Of a stretch of DNA of 64,000 bases, positions 9,101-16,888 are shown piece by piece. The notes under the pieces are model-generated. The model was not told the origin of the DNA and ran no database searches. It saw only the letters and a program-made list of their open reading frames with translations. The translations under genes and the position numbers were made by a program. Numbering within the stretch: the stretch's first letter is position 1; each line of letters begins with the position of its first letter. Origin of the DNA: Planctomycetota bacterium (GTDB taxonomy: Bacteria; Planctomycetota; Planctomycetia; Pirellulales; Pirellulaceae); NCBI GenBank assembly GCA_016872725.1, contig VGZC01000019.1, forward strand, positions 1 through 64,000. Reading direction: 5' to 3'.

Positions 9101-10977
9101 TCGAGGTCGATACGTTTTCGCGCGACCCGTCCGATCCCCTATTTGATCCGGCGAATCCCCTGAGTCCCTTGAATCCCGACAATCCGTTCAACATCCTGAA
9201 CCATCCCGACCTGTTGAAGCGATTCCTGGACACACGCGACGATACGGACACGGGAAACTACCAACTTGTCGTCTATCGATTCGATAAGGCGAACGCGGAG
9301 GACGGGGTCGATGTGATCAAGGGGAATGGCGGGACGGACGAGGTCGACGGAGGTCCCGGAGACGCCTACGCTCTTGAATACGAACTGGGAGCGCCCGCGA
9401 CAACGCTGGAGGGCGCGTTGTTTTCCCGAACGATCGTGATCGACGACCGGGCGGCGAGCGATTGGATAGGCAGCGAGGTGGATTACGGCGATGGTTCGGG
9501 AACACGCGCGCTTGAAGTCGATCCGGGCGGCGTGTTCGAGCTCGCACATGCCTTTGGTGATGACGGCGTCTACACGATCACGGTGACAATCCGCGACGAT
9601 ATCGGCCAATCGCTGACGCGAGCGCTCGAGGTTGTGGTCGCGAACGTCGCTCCCGATGTTTCGTTGACGGGACCGGAAGACGCGGAAGTCGGCGAAATGG
9701 TCACCGTCTATTCGACCGTGAACGACCCCGCCGGTGCGGCGGATCCACTGACGTGGACCTGGGAGATTACGCGTGACGGAAGTCCGTTTGAATCCCGGAC
9801 CGGAGGCGGGGAATACGCCTTGAGCCCGACGCTTGCCGGATCCTATGTTGTACGGCTGACCGTCGACGACGGTGACGGAGGTGTGACATCGGCGAGTCAC
9901 ACGGTTAGGGTCACCTCCGCGCAAACGAACCACCCGCCGGTCGTGACCGTCGGCGGGCCTTCCGACAGTATCCGCGGACTGGCTGCGACATTTGCGTTCG
10001 TGGCGACCGACCCGGATGCCGTCGATCAGGACGGTTCATTCACGTGGGTTGTGGACTGGGGAGATGGAACAGCTTCGGAGACGCGGGTCGGAAGCTCGAC
10101 AATCGCATGGGACCACGCCTTTGACGGGGCGACGGCGGAGACCTTCGCCGTGACGGTTCGGGCGACCGATAGCCGGGGCCTGACGAGTGAGCCCGCGGTC
10201 CACTCGTTGGATATGCTCCTCTGGGACGTGCAGCCGGATCCGCTCCACCCGGGCGACGCCGTCCTGATCGTCGGCGGTTCGGCCCAGGCCGATCGAATCC
10301 GGCTGACACAACACGGTTCACAGCGGAACGGATACCATAAACTGCGGATCGATACGGACATCGATGGATCATGCGACGACGAAGCCGAAGACCGGTACAC
10401 GGTGCGGATCTACGACGCGTTCCGGCGGATCGTCGTGTATGGCCGCGGTGGAGACGATCGGATTGACATTCAAGATCGGATTGAGTTGCCCTCGTTGCTG
10501 GACGGCGGCGACGGCAATGATCGAATCCGCGCGGGGAGCGGCGACAATATCGTGCTTGGCGGAGCGGGTGATGATCGCATTCTGGGTCAGCAGGGCCGCG
10601 ATCTATTGATTGGCGGTTCGGGAAGCGATGAAATCCGCGGCGGTACGGGCGAGGATATCCTGATCGCGGGTTACACGGCGCTCGACACGAATCGCGAGGC
10701 GCTCGACGCCGTGATGCGGGAATGGACGGGACGCCGATCGTTTGAGCAACGTCGCGACCGCATTTCCGGCAGGACATCCGGAGGCCTGAATGGCTTCTGG
10801 AACCTGCGCGCGTCCGGGACCGGCCGCAACGTATTCGACGACGGAGTCGCGGACCGACTTTGGGGGAATTCGGGCCGGGATTGGTTCCTGCTCGACATGA
10901 ACAACACGGATCGCGACCGGCGCGATCGGATCATGGATTGGCATAAGTCCGACGAGGACGACGATATCGATGGCTAG
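106..10977 (+). CDS. Giant secreted beta-helix/PKD/RTX-like solenoid protein with metzincin motif (5' incomplete)
   Basis: The open frame gives about 3,620 residues and is probably secreted or surface-anchored. Order by nucleotide position: parallel beta-helix repeats (~121-1430) with recurring GNxIGTDxxGT and GEGNxIS motifs; Ig/PKD-like domains (~1860-3660) with WGDG motifs; RTX-like entry (~3660-4280); a ~54-turn solenoid of 20-residue units alternating GGADDDxLxN and GDDGxDxLxN (~4280-7650); a metzincin zinc motif HELAHLLGLRH at 8413-8445; a pre-peptidase C-terminal-like region (~8680-9290); two more PKD-like domains; and classical RTX nonapeptides (GGxGxDxL) at ~10430-10680. The first usable start codon is a GTG at 259, but clear repeat homology in the same frame continues upstream to ~124, so 259 is internal and the true 5' end is missing. 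The methionine expected in a Met-turn is not evident (LIGSPASIG). Substrate and biological role are unknown. Confidence 0.85.
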   Translation, partial: LIVERRLSQGAGVAFYDAGWTTTAGNTLQGNYIGTDVTGTLSLGNAKSGVVVLLGAAASGDTRIGGDAPGEGNLISGNGHGIDWGWSAGIMIWSGGASPQTTIEGNFIGTNAEGTAAIPNRYSGIMIHGAFNTKIGGESAYVDGRLSGAGNLISGNLWNGIGSYRAGNNGDSNFIVQGNFVGTDVSGTTTIPNGHTGIGVDMNASLVGGSTPGLRNVVSGNGGGVVVKGRGSRVVGNYIGTDVSGTIAIGNRVGISLQDGATGNDIGGPLPGEGNVINGGHGIDWNNSASGIFFDGSGTTDNRVRGNLIGVDASGTVALGNLGPGIVFRASGPHAVSGNIVGGPNPGDANVLAGNQGGGILVDGAFVTGNSILGNFIGTDRSATRAIPNTGNGVTVTSGTGSNTIGDGNLFYYNTGSGIRFEGPSANANSAFQNRFWANGGPAIDAGTSGATLNDSGETDGVLDYAVITHASVDGSNLVITGFVGAGRAIEFYASAPSGSGFGQGSVFLATRVEGTTEDLDTGTGSYGPVVNGRTVSTASVSADRFRFEIPLPAGVADGTLITATALGSTSEFAPPVVVGEQASQLAPEVTLDTTSVTLVAGGRLEISGSFYDPDSTTWTATVDYGDGGGWHALSLGANHAFELSYVYSTAGNRTVRVRVIDNSLTTGEATATVTVENEAPEVTFNEFTLTSPVNEGQTVVLTGQFLDSGDTHTVDIAWGDGTSDHFPVPGGERSFTAYHVYGDDSNTAGSATSSDVYRVAVTVTDDAGAGASTPAGLFLAEVRNVRPSGLAVDFSGTTLVEGDTLTISGAFMDPSDGDLHTVRIDWGDGSNETFGITRGSRTFAGLTHTYTDNPTDGSGDFFVTVELWDDDEPLQPERFMRTVRVENAVPEHVVVEVTPDRLTEGSSVSVSGGFDDAGVHDAHTVRIDWGDGSALTILALPAGVHEFQDVPHEYEDNPGTIGDPYFVTVEVSDRDDPGVSGRVALPVYVANAIPRIMDLFASSGSGPIDEGGTLTISGQYADASPTDTHEVLVDWGDGETTWATIDSATRSFTASHRYIDNGDGPDESYSIAARLFDDDGDTHVVMVGQTVRNVAPAVGMVPGPINTDPNFIALQADVTDAGRADTHGFSWIAYPLVDPPVPPQFGSAPSFVVDRSLHPTALWHVELSVADNDGGVAVIATTMLAGTAGDDTIVVDDATVAGSGTSTFLILGLDGADVIDATAVTDPSVSIILDGGAGQDYLFGGSGDDVYYLRRGDDVANATGVSGGGPNPSTMPATLNLRGDDRYVLVPNSTLTVFDTDGANILDFTFADFGDGSGITLDLNAVSNTSFSLQDVSVTQPGAHYVQLMGGFSKLYGSAYGDRFTAASGATLEGGAGDDQFDVGSDITGARVFGGADDDVLTVTGTGIGDLVFQGDDGADHVFNDATVFGFVFRGGADDDILINTGWVDGTLSFGGDDGMDQLINEGTFANLVFTGGADDDFLVNSDVGTVTGTLSFGGDDGMDQLINEGTFANLVFTGGADDDFLGNLGGIDTIVFSGDDGLDRFENSGSVGEIMFTGGADDDFLVNSDVGTVTGTLSFGGDDGTDQLINQGTALHITFSGGADDDWLLNTGEVIGTLVFGGDDGLDQLVNQGTLADIRFGGGADDDLLMNAGEVIGTLVFGGDDGVDRLTNQGTSFDIQFRGGADDDLLLNLGSITGSLSFGGDDGADVLRNEGYIDNLAFSGGADDDLLVNSSRSSIAGLSFGGDDGADSVHNLGLIDVLTFTGGADDDWLINAGSVATTLTFSGDDGADRMLNEGTVAALTFQGGADDDVLQNAGTVGELAFQGGADDDVLVNSGNITTSLGFTGDDGADLLRNEGTIGGLTYTGGADDDLLVNLGGVTTSLDFTGDDGADELWNLGSAESIGFAGGADDDLLVNQAPNIAVIVFGGGADDDILWNAGANVGSIEFGGGADDDVLQNTGASIGSITFRGDDGLDALINLGDSVGQLAFAGGGDDDVLANYGRSIGSIDFGGDSGNDTLIVRGSGSATGLVDSYIHFRGDDGIDAFQNNASGFAGIVFEGGADDDVFQNNVSGIGEILFEGGADDDLLENNGDGVTNLVFVGDEGFDILINDGRAVVGLEFEGGADDDVLINTGTAVAGVVFTGDDGSDALINSGARLSGVTFMGGGDDDALLNSGPLSTDLLFLGDAGDDLFRNRPEAVESGRLTFFGDDGSDTLVNEAGGVFGVEFDGGADDDALFNAGIQVVGLTFNGGADDDTLTNSGARADAIDFTGDDGDDLLVNRGLDVLWIGFQGDDGADTFLNTGSALEIEFHGGSDDDTLLNEGPNVGGLVFNGDDGSDLLVNNGPVLAIAFQGGADDDVLQNNATAGSITFGGGADDDALINNGQGVGSIDFGGDDGNDTLLHNADALGFLTFTGGADHDTLRVHGEQLGNMSFEGGSGADAFHFNGVAVPGTVVTFLGGDDDDLLAWRGAADELDFQGDSGNDTAIVVGSGSLRLAGGDGDDTTYFQSHPAADVTIEEWYGGDATDLSGDTLDFSGYSGGPLRLDLRVTTRQVQSVQFAITILDGMGVENVIGSMFGDTLDGNPRNNLIHGAEYAGGFTGPVADPRGATQWALLDFDTHTDPGEHVYSQEERVAIADRIESVFRGPDAGSPWFDVRVVLDAAEIPSGTDHATLRFNETPESGRPGGLASEVDPGNRNLGGWAAIQVNGLLGGVIVQADIAEEGHVEGNAYKGDRSPVGDEQIGATKPGATRENFVLLSAKIGAHELAHLLGLRHSDSFGPIGFGLHDPPGAGAYKPFYTGPVGGVETFDHLIGSPASIGSDRFNDLNDLFFGEREAVKLAWANSNPAQTTFPETTDSHRGPETAQAIGLVTLSVPNTLRRGLNESKNFFVQLASIDGRIDGDAVSGASEEDWYAFSGRSGELVNIDVLSNSIARFGTSPDDYVDTVVRLWYDTGSGIELVPYYSSFAENDDIFEPTDSALIDLRLPLDATYYIEVDTFSRDPSDPLFDPANPLSPLNPDNPFNILNHPDLLKRFLDTRDDTDTGNYQLVVYRFDKANAEDGVDVIKGNGGTDEVDGGPGDAYALEYELGAPATTLEGALFSRTIVIDDRAASDWIGSEVDYGDGSGTRALEVDPGGVFELAHAFGDDGVYTITVTIRDDIGQSLTRALEVVVANVAPDVSLTGPEDAEVGEMVTVYSTVNDPAGAADPLTWTWEITRDGSPFESRTGGGEYALSPTLAGSYVVRLTVDDGDGGVTSASHTVRVTSAQTNHPPVVTVGGPSDSIRGLAATFAFVATDPDAVDQDGSFTWVVDWGDGTASETRVGSSTIAWDHAFDGATAETFAVTVRATDSRGLTSEPAVHSLDMLLWDVQPDPLHPGDAVLIVGGSAQADRIRLTQHGSQRNGYHKLRIDTDIDGSCDDEAEDRYTVRIYDAFRRIVVYGRGGDDRIDIQDRIELPSLLDGGDGNDRIRAGSGDNIVLGGAGDDRILGQQGRDLLIGGSGSDEIRGGTGEDILIAGYTALDTNREALDAVMREWTGRRSFEQRRDRISGRTSGGLNGFWNLRASGTGRNVFDDGVADRLWGNSGRDWFLLDMNNTDRDRRDRIMDWHKSDEDDDIDG
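4280..7650 (+). repeat. Coding repeat: ~54-turn Asp/Gly-rich solenoid
   Basis: Intragenic tandem array of ~60-63-bp units. I counted about 54 turns, mostly alternating a GGADDDxLxN-type with a GDDGxDxLxN-type core, each followed by a hydrophobic strand ending LxF or IxF. Some units are nearly identical at the DNA level: 4465-4556 and 4594-4685 differ at one base over 92 bp at a 129-bp offset, which points to recent duplication. Confidence 0.85.
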
Positions 10978-13816
10978 GCAAACCTCGATTCCCGACGACG
11001 AAGGGAAGCACGGCGGACGCGACGCGACGATCGATGGTCCCGGCGCGAAGGGAACGGAATCGAAAACCGATGGGCCGATGGATCCGACGGCGGTATGGAT
11101 TCGTCAAGGCGAGGGAGCGGACGAACGAACCCAAACGCTTGAGCCCGGCAAGTCGAGCGGCGCGGATCCGCGCGCTCAGGACACGGCGAAGGGAGGGATC
11201 ACGGCGGCCGACGCGCGCCGAGCGCCATCGGAGCGCCAGAGCGGGGCGGGCCCGCGTATCGGCGATTACGAAGTGATGGGCGAATTGGGCCGGGGCGGCA
11301 TGGGGGTCGTGTATAAGGCTCGCCATGTCACGCTCAATCGCGTCGTCGCGCTCAAGATGATCCTGAGCGGACCGTATGCGACCGACGCGGCGCTGAAACG
11401 GTTCCTCGCGGAAGCGAGGGCCGTCGCCCGTCTCCAGCATTCGGGGATCGTCCAGATCTTCGACATCGGCGAACACCAGGGGCTCCCCTATTTTTCGCTC
11501 GAATTCGTCGAGGGCCGCGATCTCCAGCGGGACCTCCAGGGTCAACCCCGCGAGGCGCGCAGCGCGGCGGAACTCGTCGAGCGACTCGCGTCCGCCATGC
11601 AATACGCTCATGATCACGGCGTCCTGCATCGCGATCTAAAACCGTCCAACATCCTGCTCGCCGCGGACGGCAGCCCCAAGATCGCGGACTTCGGGCTTGC
11701 GAAAGAAGTCGACGCCGAGGGCTCGACGGCGACGAGCCAGGGTACGGTCATGGGCAGCCCAAGCTATATGCCGCCCGAGCAGGCGAGGGGCGAGGCGTCC
11801 TCCATCTCGCCACGCTCCGACCTCTATTCGCTCGGCGCGATCCTCTACCAGATCTTGACGGGGCGACCTCCCTTTCTTGCCGATCGTCCGGTGAACACCG
11901 TAATGCAGGTGATTCACAACGAGCCGGTGTCGCCCCGCGTGCTTCAGCCCGGGGTCCCGGTCGACGTGGAAACGATCTGCATGAAGTCCCTGCAAAAAGA
12001 CCCGTCGGCGCGTTATGAGTCGTGCCGGGCGCTGGCCGACGACTTGCGGAGGTTCTTGAATGGGGAGCCGATCCTCGCGCGTCCGATCAGCCGCGTCGAG
12101 CGTGCGTGGCGATGGTGCGAACGGCATCCGGCGACGGCGGTTCCTTCCGGGCTTGCGGGGCTCTTCATCCTCGCGACGGCGCTCGTCGCCAGTTGGGCCT
12201 GGTGGACCACGGCGGCTCAGGCGACGATCATCAGCGAACAGCGCGATCAGGTTCAGGAGCAGCGCGACGAGGCGCGCAAGGAGCGCGACGAGGCGCGGCG
12301 GCAACGGACCATCGCCGATGAACAGCGGGTCATCGCGAATCAGCGGAAGGTCTTGGCCGAGGAGAAGGAAGAGTTGGCCAGACGCCAGGCCACACTGGCT
12401 CTGGAGAATATTCAGTTCGTCGTGACCGATATCGATGACGCCCTCAAGAAACAGCCGGGCTCCAACGACCTTCGAATCGCGATCCTCGAATCGGTTGCGA
12501 AAAAGTGGGATGAACTCGACGTTGAAATGACCGGCGGGATTCGCGGCGAGGCGATCCCGACGTTGATGGCCCTCCGCCAGAAGATCGCATCGGCCTTGTA
12601 TGAACTTGACAGACTGAAGGAAGCGGACCGGGAATACGAGAAGCTCTATGCGCGAGCGAAGGAGCGGATCGAGATCAAGGGCCGCACCGATTCCGCCCGC
12701 GCGAATCTCGCAAAAGTCGGATTCGCCTGGGCGCCGATCAAACGTCGATTGACGGGCGACCCGACCGCCGCGCTGGGTTTGCTTGAACAATCGATCGCCG
12801 TCGTGCGGGAGACGATCCGCGATCCGCACCCCGAGCCGGGCAGCCCGACTCCCGTGGAGATCCGCGAGTTGCTTGCGGTCATGCTCCAAAACCTCGGCGT
12901 GGAGCATCTGACGCAAGGCAGGCTCGCCGAGGCGGCGGCCGTCTTTCGAGAAGGCCTGGATCTGCTCGCCAAAGTCCTCGACACGATTCGCTCGGAGCCC
13001 GGCTTTGCCGAATTGAACGACGATCAAAAGGACTCGAAGACGGCCGCGCGGCAAATCAGTCACGACAAAGCGGCCATCGCGCTGGCGTATGTCCTGATGC
13101 GGCTGGGGCGATCCGACGAGTCGTTCGTGATGTACGACAAAGCGATTGCCGGCCGCCGGGAAATCTTCGCCCGTCGCCCCACGATGCCGGTCATGAAGCT
13201 TGAACTTGCCGGACATCTCGGCAATTTCGGCCAGTCGCTGCTTTGGATCGGACAACTCGAAAAGGCGTCGCCCGTCATCACGGAATCCACTCGGCTCTTC
13301 GAGGAGGTATTTGCGGCGGACTCCGAGAAGGCCGACTACAAGCGCCAATTGACCACCGCCCTCTATCGTTTGGCGACGCTCCGGGACTTGGAAGGGAATT
13401 CGGGTGAGAGCCTGAGTCTCTTCGAGCGATGCCGCCAGTTGCGGTCCGAGCTTTGCGACGCGTCACCGGACGAAAAGAACAAAATCAACTTGATGTTGGC
13501 GGAAGCCCGCGTCGGCAACTCGGAGAAGGCGAGATCGCTGGCCGACGAATTGGCGGCGATGGAACAGGTGAACGGCGAACGCCACTTGGAGCGGGCGCGC
13601 GCGTTGTGCCAACTCGCGCGCAAAGCACCCGATGAACAGCGAGGCAAGATGCTCGACGAGGCGCAAACAGCGTTGGAGCGAGCGATCCAGGACGGCTACC
13701 GCGATCCTTTCCGGGTCGAACACGAACCCGACTTGACGCCCCTGCGGGGCTCGGAGCGGTTCACGCGGGCCGTAATCGAACTGAAGTCCGCGCGATCCGC
13801 GGAGCCTTCCAAGTAA
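10970..13816 (+). CDS. Membrane-anchored Ser/Thr protein kinase with TPR-like sensor region
   Basis: PknB-type kinase of 948 residues. A disordered ~98-residue N-terminus precedes the kinase domain (~residues 99-365). The domain has a glycine loop GELGRGGMGVVYKA from residue 104, the VALKM lysine, the catalytic HRDLKPSN (Asp222) and DFG at 240-242, so it should be active. One transmembrane helix lies at ~391-412. A highly charged coiled coil rich in QRDEARKER follows, then an alpha-helical TPR-like region to the end. By analogy with other planctomycete kinases the kinase domain should be cytoplasmic and the C-terminal part extracytoplasmic. The ATG lies inside the last codons of the giant upstream gene (8-nt overlap), so translational coupling is likely and the two products may be functionally linked. 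Confidence 0.93.
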   Translation: MARQTSIPDDEGKHGGRDATIDGPGAKGTESKTDGPMDPTAVWIRQGEGADERTQTLEPGKSSGADPRAQDTAKGGITAADARRAPSERQSGAGPRIGDYEVMGELGRGGMGVVYKARHVTLNRVVALKMILSGPYATDAALKRFLAEARAVARLQHSGIVQIFDIGEHQGLPYFSLEFVEGRDLQRDLQGQPREARSAAELVERLASAMQYAHDHGVLHRDLKPSNILLAADGSPKIADFGLAKEVDAEGSTATSQGTVMGSPSYMPPEQARGEASSISPRSDLYSLGAILYQILTGRPPFLADRPVNTVMQVIHNEPVSPRVLQPGVPVDVETICMKSLQKDPSARYESCRALADDLRRFLNGEPILARPISRVERAWRWCERHPATAVPSGLAGLFILATALVASWAWWTTAAQATIISEQRDQVQEQRDEARKERDEARRQRTIADEQRVIANQRKVLAEEKEELARRQATLALENIQFVVTDIDDALKKQPGSNDLRIAILESVAKKWDELDVEMTGGIRGEAIPTLMALRQKIASALYELDRLKEADREYEKLYARAKERIEIKGRTDSARANLAKVGFAWAPIKRRLTGDPTAALGLLEQSIAVVRETIRDPHPEPGSPTPVEIRELLAVMLQNLGVEHLTQGRLAEAAAVFREGLDLLAKVLDTIRSEPGFAELNDDQKDSKTAARQISHDKAAIALAYVLMRLGRSDESFVMYDKAIAGRREIFARRPTMPVMKLELAGHLGNFGQSLLWIGQLEKASPVITESTRLFEEVFAADSEKADYKRQLTTALYRLATLRDLEGNSGESLSLFERCRQLRSELCDASPDEKNKINLMLAEARVGNSEKARSLADELAAMEQVNGERHLERARALCQLARKAPDEQRGKMLDEAQTALERAIQDGYRDPFRVEHEPDLTPLRGSERFTRAVIELKSARSAEPSK

Positions 13817-13863
13817 TACACGGTCGTTTTGTGTTGACTTCACTCGACGACATGGGGACGAAG

Positions 13864-14388
13864 ATGCACTCGGCTCATGACGACATCGAGGAGTTCCAGC
13901 GATTGCTGAAACGCGGATTAGTCCAGCGGGCCTATCGAGCAATCCTGTCGTACATGAGGCGACTGCGATCCCATTTCGATAACAAATTGGCCGATTGCGC
14001 CGCGTCTGATCTCTATCAGGGGTGCATGGACATCACGCATTTTGCGGTCTTCCCGTCATTGCTCGTGCAACACAACTTGAAGATCGCTGTCGTCTTCAAC
14101 TACGAGGTGTTTCGATTCGAAGCCTGGCTCGCCGCCCGTAACCAGAAGATTCAACGGCATTACTGGGAGTTGTTCAAGAGCCGCCCGTGGCCGAATTACC
14201 GGTTATCCACGCCGGCGACAGGCGTCTTCTCGATTCTCGAATGCGACCTCGCAACGGATTTCGAGCTCGACGAGCCCGACGTGTTGACCTCGACGATTAC
14301 AACAGCCGTCGTAGCATTCATCAACGACATTGAGAGGTTCCTCTCCCAGGACCAGGGGAAACGAGCCGCATCGACACGAGCGAGATAA
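13864..14388 (+). CDS. Conserved hypothetical protein (DUF7000-like)
   Basis: About 174 residues, soluble, no signal peptide or membrane helix. Pattern features include an N-terminal helix with LLKRGLVQRAYRAILSYM, then LYQGCMDITHF, LKIAVVFNYEVFRFEAWL and a WELFKSRPWP segment. This resembles the uncharacterised DUF7000-type family from memory, but I cannot verify it. I prefer ATG 13864 because the purine-rich GGGGACGAAG precedes it; ATG 13852 and GTG 13831 are in-frame alternatives without a visible ribosome-binding site. It starts 47 nt after the kinase stop and may be cotranscribed. Function unknown. Confidence 0.7.
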   Translation: MHSAHDDIEEFQRLLKRGLVQRAYRAILSYMRRLRSHFDNKLADCAASDLYQGCMDITHFAVFPSLLVQHNLKIAVVFNYEVFRFEAWLAARNQKIQRHYWELFKSRPWPNYRLSTPATGVFSILECDLATDFELDEPDVLTSTITTAVVAFINDIERFLSQDQGKRAASTRAR

Positions 14389-14479
14389 TCGACGCGCCGC
14401 CCAACAGCATGGAACTCGGCCGAATAGGGCGGATAACTTCTCAATAACCGGGTGCGCGGGTCGGAGGGGCGTGTTGGGG

Positions 14480-14770
14480 GTTCCGACGGCGCCATCGCGG
14501 CGGACCGCCCACGATCGCGAGCGCCGCGCGATCTGGAAGTACGACCAGCGGCTCAAAGGCTACCGCAAGACCCCGACGCCCGCACGGCGAGCACGGCTGG
14601 AGCGGGACCTCAATACCCTGTTCCACGATCGGCATACGGGCTATCCGGACCTGAACGCGGCCCTCCAGAAGATCCACGACCGCAAGGATCAGCTCTTGTA
14701 GGTGTTGGAGCATCCGGAGTTCCCTTGCACAACAACGAGGGAGAAGGTGGTAAGAAAACCACGGATTGGG
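14480..14770 (+). pseudogene. Decayed transposase C-terminal fragment
   Basis: One frame encodes a basic stretch (AIWKYDQRLKGYRK, then GYPDLNAALQKIHDRKDQLL) ending at an in-frame TAG at 14699-14701. The same frame then continues VLEHPEFP, after which a one-base frameshift restores PLHNNEGEGG. The pattern of a lysine-rich helix, then LEHPExPLHNN, is familiar from the C-terminus of DDE transposases. The family (possibly IS66-like) is not certain. The stop, the frameshift and the missing N-terminal part make it a relic. No terminal inverted repeats were seen. The rest of 14389-14785 shows nothing else I recognise. Confidence 0.5.
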
Positions 14771-14785
14771 CGCGCGGGACCGGGT

Positions 14786-16387
14786 TCAGCCGAGCAGGCA
14801 CTGGAGGGTCACGGCGGACAGGTCCGACCGTTCGCGCGCGGGGGTTGCGGCGAGCAGGTCCTCGATGAGGCATTGCATGCGGCTTCCGACGGCGACGAGC
14901 TGTTCGGGCGACGGTTCGCCGTCTTGCGCGCATTCGGCGAGCAGCGATTCGATCTGATCCTGAAGTTGCGCGAGCGATTCTCGCGTCGTGGCGGAGGACG
15001 CCGACGCGTCCCCGCGGGTCGATCTTGGCGTTCGCGCCGTGTGGTCGTTGCACAGTCGCCGTAGAATCTGCGTGCGACTTACCGTGCCGAGCGGCCGGTC
15101 GCCGTCGACGATGAAGACGCGGCGGAGCGCGACGCGGCGCAGGAAGTCGCCGATCACGCGCGCCGGCGTCGTCGGCGCGAAACAGGCGGGCCTCCGGTTC
15201 ATGACATCGCCCAACGTCACGGCATCCGATTCGCAGGTGGTAAGCCGTCCGACGAGTTCTTCCTCACCGATGGCGCCGAGCAATCGGCCGTCGCGATCGA
15301 CGACGGCCGCCGATTCGGCTCGAAGTTCCAGCAGATAGCGGGCCGCTCCGATCAGATCCTGATCGGTCGTCAGGACGGCGATAAGCGGCGCCATGACGTC
15401 GGTCGCGGTCCATTCGGCCAAGCGATCGGCGCTGGAGCCGAGCGGACCGCCCATCGTGCCGACCATTTCGCGGAATCCGACGACCCGGTTCCTACCCGAC
15501 TGTTTGGCCATCAGGGGCGCTTGGTCGGCGTGATCGACAAGTTCACCCGGAAAGGTCGTCTGATCGGACCGTTCGGCGACCCCGAAACTCGCCGTGACGC
15601 AGAGCGTCGTGTCGTTCACGCGGACCACGCGCGATTCGATCGCTTGACGAGCCCGCTCGGCCCAAACGGCCGCGCCGTCCTCGCCCGTGTCGGTGAGGAT
15701 CACGCAGAATTCCTCGCCGCCGTATCGCGCTCCCAGATCGGTTTGCCGGCACTGATCGCGAAGGCATTCGCCGATTCCGCGCAAGACGGCGTCGCCCGCC
15801 GCATGGCCGTGCACATCATTGATTTTCTTGAAGTAGTCGACGTCGAGCATGACGCACGCGAGCGGGGCGCGCGACCGCGCGCACCGTTGCCACTCGCGTT
15901 CGAACTCGGTCGTGAGCGCCTGGCGGTTCATGAGTTGGGTCAATCCGTCGACGCGCGCTTGCCGCTGCAGCTCCGCGAGCAGCCGCTGGTTCTCCTGGAC
16001 AATCGCGTTGCGCTGCCTCGCGAAGTGCAGCGTTCGGATCAAGGTCTCCGCCGACCACTCGCCCTTGACCAGATAATCCTGCGCGCCCCGTTCCAGCGCC
16101 GCGAGCGCCGATTGGCTGTCGTTCAGCCCCGTCAGCACGACGACCGAGATATGCGGAAAGCCGGCGAGCACCCGGTCGACTCCCGCGAGTCCGAAGCTGT
16201 CCGGCAGCGAGAGGTCCATCAGAACCGCATCGACGGGCGACGACGAGAGGACGTCGAACGCGGCGCCAAGCGATTCGACATGGCGCACGGCGAACCGGTC
16301 CGGGCATTCCTCGAGCGCGCGGGTCGCGAGCACGGCGTCGCCGGGATCGTCCTCGATCAGCAGGATTTGGACCGGGTCGGTCGGCAT
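14786..16387 (-). CDS. Response regulator: receiver-GGDEF diguanylate cyclase with CBS pair
   Basis: 533 residues. The N-terminal receiver domain (~8-124) has acidic residues E12, D13, D14 and phosphoacceptor Asp58 in VLMDLSLPD. A short coiled linker (~125-150) leads to a GGDEF domain (~150-305) with an intact active site (RYGGEEF). An RxxD product-inhibition site (RQTD) lies five residues before it, so the protein should make c-di-GMP with feedback control. Two CBS motifs (~330-450) may sense adenylyl nucleotides, and a helical tail follows. It is the last gene of the operon, starting 27 nt after the receiver gene's stop. Phosphorylation by the upstream kinase is a reasonable inference. Confidence 0.92.
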   Translation of the reverse strand: MPTDPVQILLIEDDPGDAVLATRALEECPDRFAVRHVESLGAAFDVLSSSPVDAVLMDLSLPDSFGLAGVDRVLAGFPHISVVVLTGLNDSQSALAALERGAQDYLVKGEWSAETLIRTLHFARQRNAIVQENQRLLAELQRQARVDGLTQLMNRQALTTEFEREWQRCARSRAPLACVMLDVDYFKKINDVHGHAAGDAVLRGIGECLRDQCRQTDLGARYGGEEFCVILTDTGEDGAAVWAERARQAIESRVVRVNDTTLCVTASFGVAERSDQTTFPGELVDHADQAPLMAKQSGRNRVVGFREMVGTMGGPLGSSADRLAEWTATDVMAPLIAVLTTDQDLIGAARYLLELRAESAAVVDRDGRLLGAIGEEELVGRLTTCESDAVTLGDVMNRRPACFAPTTPARVIGDFLRRVALRRVFIVDGDRPLGTVSRTQILRRLCNDHTARTPRSTRGDASASSATTRESLAQLQDQIESLLAECAQDGEPSPEQLVAVGSRMQCLIEDLLAATPARERSDLSAVTLQCLLG

Positions 16388-16414
16388 GGAGGCGGACCAA
16401 GGATGCGGAACCGG

Positions 16415-16888
16415 TTACAGGGCCGGCACGGCGGCCGGCAACGTCACGACTTCAAACCAGTACTTGCCCAGTTGGCGAACGGCGTCGACGAACTGGTCGA
16501 TGTCCACCGGTTTCTGGATGTAGGAATTGCAGCCCAGATCGTAGCTGCGAAGGATGTCGGCCTCCTGCTGCGACGTCGTCAGCACGACCACCGGGATTCG
16601 ACTGAGTTCGGGATCGCGCTTCAGGTGCTGCAAGACCTCGCGTCCGTTGATCCGCGGCATGTTGAGGTCGAGCAGGATCAGATCGGGCGTCGGCGCCCGG
16701 CACTCCTCGGAGTATGGGCCTCGGCGATGCAGGTAGTCGAGCGCCTGTTCCCCGTCGTCGACGATCTGCAGATCGACGAGGAGCACATCGTCCTGAAGCG
16801 CGCGTCGGGTGAGTTCCTGGTCGCCCGGGTCATCCTCGGCTAACAGGATGACCACGCGGCGCGAGTTGCGTCGTTCTCGATCGAACAT
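16415..16888 (-). CDS. Single-domain response regulator (Rcp1-like)
   Basis: 157 residues consisting of one receiver domain: VVILLAEDDPGDQ (acidic pocket), LILLDLNMPRINGREVL (phosphoacceptor Asp), VVLTTS and IQKPV (conserved Thr and Lys). The long Asn/Pro-containing form after the Asp resembles the Rcp1/phytochrome-type stand-alone receivers. I place the start at the ATG at 16888, preceded by AGGA at suitable spacing. The longer open frame upstream lies over the histidine kinase 3' end and is not coding. It overlaps the kinase gene by 49 nt, so translation is probably coupled and the kinase is the likely phosphodonor. Confidence 0.92.
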   Translation of the reverse strand: MFDRERRNSRRVVILLAEDDPGDQELTRRALQDDVLLVDLQIVDDGEQALDYLHRRGPYSEECRAPTPDLILLDLNMPRINGREVLQHLKRDPELSRIPVVVLTTSQQEADILRSYDLGCNSYIQKPVDIDQFVDAVRQLGKYWFEVVTLPAAVPAL

